This document shows, piece after piece, positions 1-10,779 of a stretch of 64,000 nucleotides of DNA. The stretch is from NCBI RefSeq assembly GCF_032062135.1, contig NC_092862.1, positions 91,823,752-91,887,751 on the forward strand, given 5' to 3'. A program made the position numbers and the translations under genes. This DNA is from Pyxicephalus adspersus (lineage: Eukaryota > Chordata > Amphibia > Anura > Pyxicephalidae). Every line of letters starts with the position of its first letter. Position 1 is the first letter of the stretch. The notes beneath the pieces were generated by a model. The model was not told the DNA's origin. It did no database searches and was given only the letters and a program-made list of their open reading frames with translations.

Positions 1-1712
1 GCATATACTTTACTGTTCTGTAGCCCCTAAATACACAGAAAGTCTAACGTAAATTACAGGTACTGTATATACTTGAGTATAAACCAAGTTTTTTTTTTCA
101 TACAAATGTCATTAGTCAAAGGATTTCAGTTTATGCTTGAGCCACTGGATGGAGCTGTGTCCTTATCTAAGGTGTAAAGTGAGTGTATAACAAACTCTTG
201 CCATCTGAGACACTTTAAATAAGAGCACAGTGTCATGAGCTGGTAGCCAACAATAATCCGCAAAAGATCATTTAAAAGCATGTGATCCATCATAACCAAC
301 TCAAAAATTCAAAATACTCTAACCTGTGGACGGGGGAGGGAAATATATAGTCTATGTTTTCATTTCATCCCTTTATAATAATAAATTATTTCAAAATAGC
401 ATAGCATGGATGTATGAATTCACATTAATAAATTATTGGCTTATTATTATTTCTGATAATAAGTGTTTTAACTGTTAGCAGTGAAAGCTGCATTTTGTAA
501 CCTACATTTGTGGTTGAGTCAATGTAGCTTTTCTGTTTTTTTTTGTTTTTTTTTTTCAAATAAAAGTAGGTATATTCAGACTGGGTAATATTGGAATATA
601 TACAGTTGTTTCCCATAACTTCAAATCAGATCAAAACCTGCCTTGGAAGTTTAGTTGCGATTGGCAATAAAGAAAGCAAAAAAGGGAAGTTGCACATCAA
701 AGGCTTAAAAGGGTTATTGGAAACCTGTAAAAATCTGCATGAGGTATCAGTGAATTAATTATCATGATGCAATGGTAGGCTCCACTGCAAGGATGGATCT
801 TTTTCTTGAGCCTGACAGCCAAATGGAAAATGTAAACAAAATTTTTCAGATTTATAAATTAATTTAGGCATAAAACTACACTGTACTTAGAAAATATCTA
901 GCAATATTTACATTGATATACTCTTACAGATAAAACTAACAAAAGCAAAGTAGATAATGGCCTGTATGAGATGTTGATGGGATTATTAAATGTATCTGTT
1001 AATACTTAGATTATTTGCTGTTGGTTTAAAACCTAAAACTGACCAGCTGATGTCCAAAACTTGCAAACCTTAATGTTCGGGCATGTGGTGGGAACAGCGG
1101 TTATCAGGCTGATCCCAGCAGATGGGATGTTGCCATCAACTTGGCCCCCCAGCCACTGCATTGGTTTTTTTGCTCAATAACATCCCAATTCTCTCCCAGT
1201 GGGTGACACATTACATGAAGGTGCTGGTTTGTAGAAATAATAACTCATTACAACCTCACTAACTGTCTGAACAAGTCCTTCAAATTGGGTTTCCTAGTTA
1301 TTGTTGAATTAAAAAAATGTAGGCCTTTGTGGCATTATTCTTACTGTAAAAGCACCCACATAAATTCACATCTTGTTTTACACATTCTGGCTAGAATGAG
1401 TGTGGACTACAGTAAGTAACCACTAAAGTTCATGTACACATAGTTTTAACAATCTGCCTTCTATTTTTATTTCTACTGTTTAGTATTCCTATTATCCCTA
1501 CACAATTCTGCAGCATTCTAGAAAATTGGAAAATCACCAGATTTCCCCAGGTCTGACTACTTCAATTTAAATTCTGTAGAGGGCTAGAGGAACTGCAAGT
1601 GGGTAGAAAATATGTGGGTCAGAAGGATAGAAGCGGGAATAACAGAATTTTTAAACCAGCCCATCTACTGAAGGCTGCCATGCATATATGTCTAATTAAA
1701 CATACACTTACC
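1..1712. other. AT-rich noncoding DNA
   Basis: No credible ORF, repeat terminus or RNA gene is visible. There are short homopolymer runs, such as the T-runs near 535-560. The short open frames look random. Confidence 0.5.
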
Positions 1713-2106
1713 TACCGTATTTTCCGGCGTATAAGACGACCCCCCCACTCTAACCAATCAGTTGGGGGTCGTGTTATACACCCAGTATTGTACTGTTCCT
1801 TCTGCCTGTCAGATCTCGCTATTGTGCGAGAACTGAGAGGCATAAGGAACAGTACAGTACTAGTTCTAAGTAATGAATGGGCGCGTTCCTTTAATGAATG
1901 GGCATGTTCTAGTGGAGAGCCAATCCAGGCACAGGAGGACTCGCGCAAGCTGCACAGGACACCGGACGTGAAGGAGGACTCGCGGGGACGCCGGACGTGA
2001 AGCAAGCTGCAGGTAAGTACTGGTACCCGGCGTATAAGACGACCTCCGACTTTGGCACAGATTTTTCGGGGTTAAAAAGTCGTCTTATACGCCAGAAAAT
2101 ATGGTA
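1713..2106. mobile_element. Nonautonomous DNA transposon (MITE) with 28-bp inverted ends
   Basis: The left end begins TACCGTATTTTCCGGCGTAT and continues AAGACGAC. The right end, read on the other strand, begins TACCATATTTTCTGGCGTAT followed by the same eight bases, so the 28-bp ends differ at two positions. A third copy of the terminal motif sits inside at about 2026-2043, making the right 80 bp a hairpin of its own. The element begins with TA and ends with TA, compatible with a Tc1/mariner-type TA target. There is no transposase; the 133-codon frame across it is incidental. A related end with altered core occurs at about 36700-36751. Confidence 0.8.
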
Positions 2107-2889
2107 TTTCTAAAATTAAACCTTCCTGATAATAAATAAAATTTGCATTTAAAAAAAACATAGTTCAGTTATGACACACACTGCAATCTTATAATACATT
2201 TAGCAGATACTTTTTTTATTGTTTATGCAATTTTCCAATAACTAGGCCATAGAATACCTATTAATACAACTTCGCTAAGCCAAGACAAAGGGCCCTCTGT
2301 TTGTAAGTAAAGCAATGAACACAACTGGTAACGAAAATACTGACCAAGGAAAAAAATGTAGCACACTATCCAAATCTCATTTGCATGACTTAAATAGGAT
2401 GGCATTTGTCTTTCCTCCTCAGCTGCTCTCTGGGAAACTTGCTGTTATTTTAGGAGTTGCCAGTCTGGTGTCAGCATATATGAATTCATCACACATGTAC
2501 AATTATATATAGTGTAAAGATGAAAGCACAAACATTAAAGTAACTTTGCTCAGAGAATTTGATATGGCGCTGGTTTTACACCCAGTATCTGATTCTCATG
2601 CTAGGCATGGGCATTTGGGATATCATTATTCACGATATACATGAAACATGATGCTGTTTCAAGTGATTAAAGTGCCAAGCAACTTGCAAGCACTTGTTCA
2701 GTAAATTCAAGTATTGCTGTTTTTCATTTTAGCTAAAAATAGTTACTATTTTCCTGTTACTAAATCACACACAAGATCAGAGATAAATTGGTAAAGGTTA
2801 AAAGTCGACATTGTGTGCTAAAAAAAAATGATATTAACTCAAATTAGGCCTGAATGCACAGACATAACTGATCTGTAAAAATTTGAAAC
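2107..2889. other. Noncoding, nothing recognised
   Basis: AT-rich sequence with only short random frames. Confidence 0.4.
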
Positions 2890-3140
2890 AATGCCCCTGA
2901 TTCATCAAGCAGAATCGGATGATCGCTCGCATTCGTATTCGCGATCCGAAATCGTACGCCGTCGCGCTATTCAGCAACTGAAAAAGCTTGATGAATCAGG
3001 GGCAATGTGTTGCTGTATTCTGTATTGTGTCCACTAGATGGCGAGATTCCCGGACCGCGGGAAACCGCGCTCGCTGGTCGCGCGTACTTTCGCGCTTCCA
3101 GCGAGCGCGGATTTTATTGATGAATCAGGGGCAATGTGTT
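2890..3140. mobile_element. GC-rich palindromic MITE, compound copy
   Basis: The motif CCCCTGATTCATCAAG at about 2894 is inverted at about 2986-3002 and occurs a third time, in the second orientation, at 3117-3133. Between the last two copies is a second hairpin with 13-bp perfect arms (3065-3077 and 3098-3110, CCGCGCTCGCTGG and its complement). The interior is CpG-rich, unlike the AT-rich flanks. It looks like two overlapping or nested units. Relatives occur at about 52280-52400, and a terminal fragment near 55440. Confidence 0.75.
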
Positions 3141-3249
3141 ATGTGCTAATAATAAAAGCTGCACACTTCCTCAAAGTATAAATAAAATAGGAAAATAAAA
3201 AAGCAATGTATATTGGTTTCGGGAGCAGAAAGGGCACACATAAACACAT

Positions 3250-3590
3250 GGGCAGAGGGCTGTCTTAGTCCTCGCGTCAGAACTCATCTCGGACGAGAAT
3301 CTGATGTGTGTATAGCAACCGCCCGATGTTTTTCATGGATCCATCCTGGCAGATTCACGGACAACTGAAGACGAACGGCTGCAATGGAAGTGAAGGGATG
3401 TGTGCAGCAGAGTGCTGCTCACTCGTTTTTCTCGCTACCCTCTCCATAGAACAGAACGATGCTGTATGTACAGCGCTCGTTCTTTCATCTTTTGGTCTTT
3501 TGTCGTTGGAACTTATTGTGAGAGATCGTTTCTAATGACAAAAATCGAACATGTGTACGCTGCCTTAGGAAAAGGGTGTTTGTCTGAGAA
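3250..3590. mobile_element. Diverged MITE fragment
   Basis: The right part (about 3528-3570: CGTTTCTAATGACAAAAATC, then a GTGTACGCTGCCTTAG-like end) resembles the inverted ends of the MITEs at 30338-30772 and 53370-53800. The middle shares CTCCATAGAACAGAA-like and ATCCATCCTGGCAGA-like stretches with the fragment at 4595-4807. Confidence 0.4.
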
Positions 3591-4594
3591 TTCCTAGCTA
3601 ATGAGGTTGGTTGGAAAGCTGAGTAGGAAGTGAACATGTAGGTGCTATATCAAAAAGATAAATTGATGTCTAAGCAGATAAAAGCACATTATGGTAGAAC
3701 TATAAGTAGCAAATAGGGAGCCCATCAGAGCCAAAGATAACTCCAATGGGGGAAGAGACTCAAAAACAAAACAGTAGCAGGAATGCATGCATTTAACTTT
3801 TGTCATTATTAGGCAAAGTGCTGCAAGTCGTACAGACCCATAAGTGGAGAGCATGTTGAAAGCACCCAGGACTGTTCCACCACCCTCCCCGCTAAGTATC
3901 CAGGTTTAGACATATTGCACCCCCAGTGTGGTGGGCAAACTACATGTACAAGGTTAAAGGCAAGGCCTCAACACTTGATGATGATGTTTGGCAGAAAAGA
4001 AAGCACGGAGAACAAAATCACACCAGCATTATCCTACAGCATTAATTGAAGAAACTCTCAGTGATCACATACATGAAATAAAGACATTAAAATAAAAATA
4101 AAATGCAAACAGTGCTGTACATATGTGAAGGTGCACTGTCTGGCTCCAGGGATATGTGATTCAAAAATTGACATGCATTAAACATGCATTGCTGGGCATT
4201 AAACAGCCGAATAAAAATCAATGGGCTGAAACATACTACAATGCAATGCACACATAATGCATCACAGTGGTGTAAATAGGCTCCTAAATGTGACTATAAC
4301 CAGTAAATACTTGCAAGTAAATACTTGCACCATGTGTTGTAACTTGCAATTTTTTAAATACTGTACCTTAAGCACAAATGTACAGCCACAGAGCTACCAT
4401 ATTTGCTTATTACCAGTTTAGCTCCCATACCTGTACACCCCTATGGATCAAAATATATTAATTACAGGTAAAGCAATTACTTTCTTTTATAGCCAGGAAG
4501 ATACCTTGGGAGTGAATATCACATTTACAGCTTCATAAATGTAATCCTTAGTCTTGTGTACATGCACATCTTTTTTTTTACATTGCAATCTTAG
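3591..4594. other. Noncoding, nothing recognised
   Basis: No credible gene. Around 4165-4260 the sequence is rich in short GCATTAAA/ATGCATTG-type repeats resembling motifs in the fold-back arm to the right, too short to assign. Confidence 0.35.
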
Positions 4595-4807
4595 GATTCA
4601 TACACACATCAGATGGTTGTCCGGGAGATAAATGGTTGAGCTTGTCTAAGGAAAAAATCTGACAAGTACAGTGGTCCTTCTTGTTCATCAATCCACCATG
4701 GCAGACTGATGAACAACCGATCAGGTAGACCACTGTGCATTCCTATGGGGAGGAGAACAGTAGGATGCAGTTCGTTCTTCCACTCTTCCATAGAACAGAA
4801 GGGTGCA
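4595..4807. mobile_element. MITE fragment abutting the fold-back arm
   Basis: It starts near ACACACATCAGATGGTTGTC and shares ATCCACCATGGCAGA-like and TTCCATAGAACAGAAG-like stretches with 3280-3450. It stops abruptly where the left inverted arm begins at about 4808, so the arm's outer breakpoint coincides with this junction. Confidence 0.4.
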
Positions 4808-4970
4808 TACAGCTTCCTACCACCCGGCTGAAAAAAATTTCTGGGGAGAACACTGCCATGAGTAAGGGGATACATTTTGCTGTGGTTGAGTAATGTATCC
4901 TAATGCAAGAGCACATTTTTCAATAAACCCAGTTTACACCAAATGGTGCAGTTTCATAAAAGGAATTTTT

Positions 4971-5020
4971 TTAAAGTATTGAAATGCATTAAAGGTGTGC
5001 TAAATGCACTGCTTGTATTG
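4971..5020 (+). repeat. ~49-bp direct repeat, copy 1
   Basis: TTAAAGTATTGAAATGCATT continuing through AAAGGTGTGCTAAATGCACTGCTTGTA recurs with one substitution at about 5785-5833, same orientation. The two copies bracket most of the left arm. The core GCATTAAAGGTGTGCTAAAT is itself an imperfect palindrome. Confidence 0.85.
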
Positions 5021-5371
5021 TAAACCAGCTTCTATGTAGAACTGCAAAGCAAGAATCCACATCAATAACACTGGGAAACACATTTTTGCTGAGTTAGACC
5101 TTACACTTGTTTTTTTACTAATTTTTGGGTGGTGAATCCAGAAATGACCCCAGGTTTTTGCTATCACATCTAGTTTTTACAATACAGGGTACCTTCTATT
5201 TTTGTCAAAAAACATACAAGTTTTACATAGAATGAAAAAATAATGAAATAATAACTTGAATGTACTGTTTATTTAAATTTCGTTTGTTCATACAAAGGAT
5301 TTATTTGTTACTCTATGACATTTATTTTACAGTAAAACATTGGAAATCGGGTAAGCGGTTAATAGTAATAG

Positions 5372-5784
5372 TCAGCCATCACATGTACATCCCAGATACC
5401 ATCCTTCCATGTCCTTCAAATCTTGGTGGAATTGTTCTCCTTGCTCATCACTGACTGCACAAAGGTTTTCTGGGAATTTAGAAAGATGGCTCTGCAGAAA
5501 ATGCACCTTGATGCTCATATTGCAACAAAGCTTTTTGTAGCTTTCCCAAGAGTTTCTGGACAACTACCGTGTAAATATTTGCTTGTGTGTTTCCAAGAAA
5601 GTCCTTGACAATGGCTTTGAATGATAACCAAGAATTCTTTTCGACTTCTGACATTCTCCTAATGAAATGTTCATCTTTGACAAGCTGTCCAATATGTGGA
5701 CCATCAAACACATTGGCCTTTATTTTTTCAAATGACAGGCTAGGAAATGCCAGAATAAGGTACTTGAAGCAGTCTCCTTCAGTT
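5372..5784 (-). pseudogene. 3' fragment of the GERFHQD-type mobile-element gene (inverted copy)
   Basis: Minus-strand frames encode the C-terminal part of the same protein as 7877-9452: the FDGPHIGQLVKDEHFIRRM segment, then NMSIKVHFLQSHL and VSDEQGEQFHQDL. The usual GER is GEQ here. The reading frame shifts between these blocks, and the terminal MADYCW motif is lost because the bases after MADY are deleted. No N-terminal half is present, so this is a truncated, non-functional copy whose interest lies in forming one arm of the inverted repeat. Confidence 0.8.
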
Positions 5785-5833
5785 TTAAAGTATTGAAACG
5801 CATTAAAGGTGTGCTAAATGCACTGCTTGTACA
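5785..5833 (+). repeat. ~49-bp direct repeat, copy 2
   Basis: Second copy of the sequence at 4971-5020, placed exactly where the left arm loses similarity to the right arm. The right arm has only one copy (about 10584-10620, opposite orientation, with a short deletion). It may mark the terminus of the element or the site of the rearrangement. Confidence 0.8.
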
Positions 5834-7400
5834 TGTTTTTTCATTAGTCGCTGGAAATGATCAAAAAAGATAGTTTCAAGTGACAGTAATCTAAAGTATG
5901 TCTGATTGTTTGCATTAAAGCTTTATTTTTGGGCTTTTAATATAATAAAGTTTAATTTACTGTAAATACAAACTTCTATGGTTAAATATTGCTTAAATAT
6001 TGTTTACAAATCATATTAATATTTATAATAACAGCTTCAACAAAATAAACCAGACTTATCAGACTTTGATAGACTTTTGATAGTTTCCTTAAGGACACAA
6101 TAGGAAGACACATTCAGTTCTAGAGAGGGTCATGCTGCTAACAGAACAAATCTACACTGACTTGCAAAACCTAGGGTGGCTTCATAAGCAAACTAAACTC
6201 AAAAAAATAAAGGGAAATGCTAATAGCAATAAAGTTTGTGGGCAAATACAAAATATTTTTTTGAACAAAAAACAACATCAATGACAGGCAGATACAGTTA
6301 ACACTACATAGTGTATGGTTCAGCCAATGACAGCTGTCATCAAGTGCTGGCCTGATTCCCTGAGCTGTATTATACCTATCACTGGCAAGTATAGCAAGGC
6401 TCCCCCAACTGGACTGGTAAAATCTGACAAATTTTTTTTGGGGGGGGGATTTTTTCCAGCCAATTCCAGAACTTACACAAGTCCCGTGCCCACCCCACTA
6501 CACTCCTAACTAACAGGTCCGCTCTTCTTTCCTGATAAAGAGGATGAAGCAGGGCAAATCACCCATACGGTATTACTGTATTAGTAGATGAGTGAATACT
6601 CTTTTACTTGTATTTTCAATCTTCTAGTAAGGTTCATGAAACCCACAGCTACAGACTAGGGTGGTTACAAGCATTTATTTTAGTCCATAAAATTTCCAAA
6701 TGTATCATCATGACTGATACTAAAGAACTGAAGTCTAAAAATAATGAAAGAATGTCACATAATACTAAAAGTAGTACTTGGATTTTGATGGCAAAGCTAC
6801 CCCAGAGATTATATTCGCATACTCAGAACTGTCACTGATTGACCTTATTTACATGGAGATGATTTGTATGACCAGCAAGGCATTTTAAAACAACAAAAAC
6901 AGGGCTGCATAGTAAGTATATAATACCAGAATTATTTACTTGTGTTATGATTAAAGTATATATATTTGTTTTTAAGAGCATTATTGTCATCTATTTGGAC
7001 TAACACCCCTATACAAATGTGTTTGTTTTTGCTAGATAGCTGATAAATGGTAAAGTTTACACCATATTACCTACTTACAAGCCTGAATAATTAAAACTAA
7101 TATTTACTGTTTTCAATGCCATTACCTGATGAGTTTCTTTAAAATGTTTCTAAATTATTCTCTTTTTTTTTTGTAATTTGAAATTATTTAAGAACATGGG
7201 TGAAGGGTTAAAATAGCTAATCTAACTTGAGCCATATATGTTCCTGTAAGGAAGTTTTATTTCTTCTTCTATCTACTCAGTTTAATTGTAACCAGATGGT
7301 GGAAATTGTAAATTCTTTGAAATACGATGTATGCCTTGTATACCTTAAAATGTATCAAATAACACTATATATGGCTAAAACTTAAACAGCTGTATGTGAA
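5834..7400. other. Noncoding spacer of the fold-back
   Basis: No ORF or repeat terminus recognised. A T8/G9 homopolymer tract lies at about 6430-6449. The upstream boundary of the mobile-element gene unit must lie here but I cannot place it. Confidence 0.4.
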
Positions 7401-7417
7401 TAATGACAACTCCCTCT

Positions 7418-7427
7418 GTATAAAAGG
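7418..7427 (+). promoter_or_regulatory. TATA box of the mobile-element gene
   Basis: GTATAAAAGG lies about 250 bases upstream of a strong splice donor (7671) and 450 bases upstream of the ORF's ATG. The spacing suggests initiation near 7450. The assignment rests on position and consensus only. Confidence 0.45.
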
Positions 7428-7670
7428 ACCACCTCGTCAAGTAAAGATTAGAGTATATTCCTAAAACCATACTGTGTGCGTGTGTGTTATTGGGATATCT
7501 CTCCAGACGTCTGTCTCTCTGGTGCAGGAGAAGTCACGGTGCATTCGAGGAACTAGAAGTAGAAGCAGATCGTTCAATGGGGGCAGGCAAATTTTCTCAT
7601 TACGCTGGGGAACAATTTTGAACACATTTTTTGTTGACTTCAATTTTTAAGCTTATTTACACTAAAACAG

Positions 7671-7873
7671 GTAAGCCGATTCTGCAAGTGCACTTTTCCG
7701 CTATCACGTCAGGTTTTTCTCTACCGCTTATATTAATGCGATTACTGTAGCGTGGATTTGTATAGGCTATTCATTTACACGCAAGACAGTGTGGTCCAAG
7801 GATATGCGCTGCTCTACCTAGTGAATAAGCAAAATTTATTTTTCTACTTACACACCTATTCCCTTTCTTTTAG
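7671..7873 (+). other. Putative 5'-leader intron of the mobile-element gene
   Basis: AAACAG|GTAAGC at 7670/7671 is a near-consensus donor. TTCCCTTTCTTTTAG at 7859-7873 is a pyrimidine-rich acceptor ending three bases before the ATG at 7877. The 203-bp interval would join a noncoding first exon to the coding exon. The signals remain intact although the coding region is broken. Confidence 0.6.
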
Positions 7874-7876
7874 ATC

Positions 7877-9452
7877 ATGTCTGCCTCTGCTGTTTTTCGT
7901 CATAAGTGCCTAAACAACTCCGATTCATTTTGTTATATCTGTGGCAGTTTCACCATTCCCAGTCAAAGGGCAAACATCAGCACATTTGTACAGCAAGCCT
8001 ATTTGGTATATTTAAAAGTTAAACTTGGTGAGCAAGATAAGTCTTGGGCCCCTCATAGGGTGTACAGTGTGTCAAAGGTTTACGGATGTGGACAAAGGGA
8101 AAACGAGATAAGATGCCATTTGGTATACCAATGGTTTGGCGAGAGCCAGGAGATCATTTCAGTGACTTACTTTTGTATAGTGAAAACATTAGGATATAAC
8201 AGGAAAAATAAATGTAACATAGAGTATCCTAGTCTACCATCGGCTATACGCCCAGTGCCTCATTCAGATGAAATCCCAGTGCCGGTTTTCGTTACACTAC
8301 CCTCTCTTGAACATGATTATGGAGATGAACTAAGTGACAACAATGATGAAAAGTTTGAAATTGAAAAGGAGTTGAATGATTTGCACGTGATTTGGGACTA
8401 TCAAAGACAACTTCAGAACTCCTAGCATCAAGACTGCATGGTAAAAACTTACTTGAAAAAGGAACGAAGGTACCATATTTTCAAACCAGAGAAATTGCAT
8501 TTCTGCAGTACTTTAGAACTGACAGTGGGTTTGTGTATTGCCAAACCATACCTTGTTTAAAACAGGAATTGGAAATTCCAATCTATACCTCAACTGAATG
8601 ACGACTATTCATCGATAGCTCAAAGCGGAGCTTAAAGTATGTCCTCCTTTACAATGGCAATATATTTGGGTCAGTCCCAATTGGCCATTAAGTTTCTCGT
8701 TGTGAAGAATATGCAGACATAAAGAGTCATTGAGTTGTTGCAATATCACCAACACAACTGGGTCATCTGTGTTGACCTTTAAATGGTATGCTTCCTTCTT
8801 GGTAAGCAACGCAGATACACCAAGTATCCCTGTTATCTGTGAATGTGGGACAGCAGAGCTGGTGAGAGGCATTGGGTGGAAAGGAATTGGCCTCCAAGAT
8901 CTGCCCTAAAACCAGGTGATCCAAACATTCTACATGAACCACTTGTTGATAGAATATTATATTTCTGCCTCTGCACATGAAACTGCGTCTAAAGAAGCAG
9001 TTCGTTAAAGCTTTACCAACTGAAGGAGACTGCTTCAAGTACCTTATTCTGGCATTTCCTAGCCTGTCATTTGAAAAAATAAAGGCCAGTGTGTTTGATG
9101 GTCCACATATTGGACAGCTTGTCAAAGATGAACATTTCATTAGGAGAATGTCAGAAGTCGAAAAGAATGCTTGGTTATCATTCAAAGCCATTGTCAAGGA
9201 CTTTCTTGGAAACACACAAGCAAATATTTACACGGTAGTTGTCCAGAAACTCTTGGGAAAGCTACAAAAAGCTTTGTTGCAATATGAGCATCAAGGTGCA
9301 TTTTCTGCATAGCCATCTTTCTAACTTCCCAGAAAACCTTTGTGCAGTCAGTGATGAGCAAGGAGAACGATTCCACCAAGATTTGAAGGACATGGAAGGA
9401 TGGTATCTGGGATGTACATGTGATGGCTGACTATTGTTGGGAAAACCTATAG
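7877..9452 (+). pseudogene. Broken gene of a GERFHQD/MADYCW mobile-element protein family
   Basis: I recognise, from memory, a protein family spread in many copies through arthropod, cnidarian and some vertebrate genomes; I cannot give its transposon superfamily with certainty. Residues about 9-55 read DSFCYICGSFTI and KLGEQDKSWAPHRV, a paired-cysteine N-terminal region, followed by IEYPSLPSAIRPVPHSDEIP. The frame then breaks at about 8070-8170 (PFGIPMVWREPGDHFSD is in another frame) and at about 8395 (GLSKTTSELLASRL continues one frame over). A stop replaces the expected Trp before RLFIDSSKRSLK near 8600, and several stops follow to 8970. An open C-terminal block then covers FVKALPTEGDCFKYL, FDGPHIGQLVKDEHFIRRM and NMSIKVHFLHSHL, with EEQ-like GERFHQDL. 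After one more shift, MADYCWENL ends at the TAG at 9452. Total length is about 525 codons, near full size. Start choice: the ATG directly follows a splice acceptor. Confidence 0.8.
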
Positions 9453-10779
9453 GCGTAGTTTTTTTACCTTAATCGCTTACCCGATTTCAAATGTTTTACT
9501 GTAAAATAAATGTCATAGAGTAACAAATAAATCCTTTGTATGAACAAACGAAATTTAAATAAACAGTACATTCAAGTTATTATTTCATTATTTTTTCATT
9601 CTATGTAAAACTTGTATGTTTTTTGACAAAAATAGAAGGTAACCTGTATTGTAAAAACTAGATGTGATAGCAAAAACCTGGGGTCACCACCCAAAAATTA
9701 GTAAAAAAACAAGTGTAAGGTCTAACTCAACAAAAATGCGTTTCCCAGTGTTATTGATGTGGCTTCTTGCTTTGCAGTTCTACATAGAAGCTGGTTTACA
9801 ATACAAGTGTAAGGGACTTACCCATCCTGCGAGCCCGCAGTGTCCCTGGGGATCCCAGCCACAGAGGGAGACGCCGCTGTAGCAGGCAGCATGGCCGAGG
9901 CTGCTGCTCTACTCGCAGCTTGTCTCTCTGCAGGCGGAGGGATCCGCCCTGGCCAAACTACTGTTCAGCCAGGCAGCATCCCTTCAGATGTGGTTACTGC
10001 ATATCCTGCTCTCAGCACTCCTTTGCATGTGCAAAGTAGTGCACGTCCTAGGGGTGCTGTGGGAAGAGGTGCGCGTGCTACAATGCGTCCCTCTTGTACC
10101 CCCCGAGGGCGTGGCACTCGGCTGCCTCGCCCCGGGGCGGGACACAGTTAGTTTGAATTCCCTGCGGCCGATTCAGTTAGTCGCCTATCAGATGGCGCCA
10201 GGTGGCGCAAGGCCATTGGTCACTCTGGCCATTTAAGGAGAGCCTGTCCTGTACACCATTGCCCGCTATAAGCCTCTGTGAACTCAGTGTGCTTGGGTGT
10301 GTCATTATGTTGGTTAAGTTTACCTGCTTTTGTCATCTCCTTAGTGACCTGGTCTGAAGTTGACTCTGCTTGAACTCTGCCTGCCCTGACCTCGGATTGT
10401 TACTGACCATTCTGCCTGCTACCGGCCCTGACCTCGGATTGTTCTTGACCTGTCTTTGCCTTACCCATTTATACCTTGCTTATTTGGACTTAACCCTTTA
10501 CTGTGCTTTATGACACTGAATAAAGCTTGATTCAAGGATATCTGGAGTTGGTTGTGGTTTGTGTGCCCAGGCGCATTACAACAAGCAGTGCATTTAGCAC
10601 ACATTCAATACTTTAAAAAAATTCCTTTTATGAAACTGCACCATTTGGTGTAAACTGGGTTTATTGAAAAATGTGCTCTTGCATTAGGATACATTACTCA
10701 ACCACAGCAAAATGTATCCCCTTACTCATGGCAGTGTTCTCCCCAGAAATTTTTTTCAGCCGGGTGGTAGGAAGCTGTA
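9018..10779 (+). repeat. Right arm of the ~1-kb inverted repeat, split by a solo LTR
   Basis: Matches 4808-5784 in reverse orientation. The inner boundary falls at AACTGAAGGAGACTGC (9018) and the outer boundary after GGTAGGAAGCTGTA (10779), where this copy continues into the rest of the hAT-like element and the left copy does not. The LTR plus target duplication at 9803-10585 is absent from the left arm, so that insertion came after the duplication. Confidence 0.9.
9808..10580 (+). mobile_element. Solo LTR, 773 bp, with 5-bp target duplication
   Basis: Begins TGTAAGGGACTTACCCATCC and ends GTGCCCAGGCGCATTACA, giving TG...CA termini. It is flanked by ACAAG at 9803-9807 and again at 10581-10585. 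The empty site is preserved in the left arm (AATACAAGCAGTGC on the minus strand), which defines the insertion exactly. It is GC-richer than its surroundings. CTATAAG at about 10266 and AATAAAG at about 10519 are plausible TATA and poly(A) signals in plus orientation. There is no internal gag/pol, so this is a solo LTR left by recombination. A Ty3/gypsy-type origin is possible but not shown. Confidence 0.88.

Larger units (their letters stand above)
4808..5784 (-). repeat. Left arm of a ~1-kb inverted repeat (fold-back)
   Basis: Read on the minus strand, this segment matches 9018-10779 nearly base for base once the solo LTR in the right copy is removed (977 bp against about 984 bp). It carries the 3' part of the mobile-element gene plus its downstream region, and ends outward in the first bases of a hAT-like element (AGTGTTCTCCCCAGAAATTT on the minus strand). 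The two encoded 63-residue frames differ at only three positions, so the arms are recent or have been homogenised. A ~29-base piece present in the right arm (around 9431-9466) is missing here. Confidence 0.9.

Noticed and set aside
1599..2000. 133-codon plus-strand frame
   Set aside because: It crosses the left boundary of the MITE at 1713-2106, has no known motif, and is opposed by an equally open antisense frame.
7400..7660. Possible LTR-retroelement end (TATA, R/U5-like, then TGGTGCAGG as a primer-binding site)
   Set aside because: No upstream TG start, no second LTR and no matching target duplication. The downstream donor/acceptor pair leading into the ORF explains the TATA box better as the element's own promoter.
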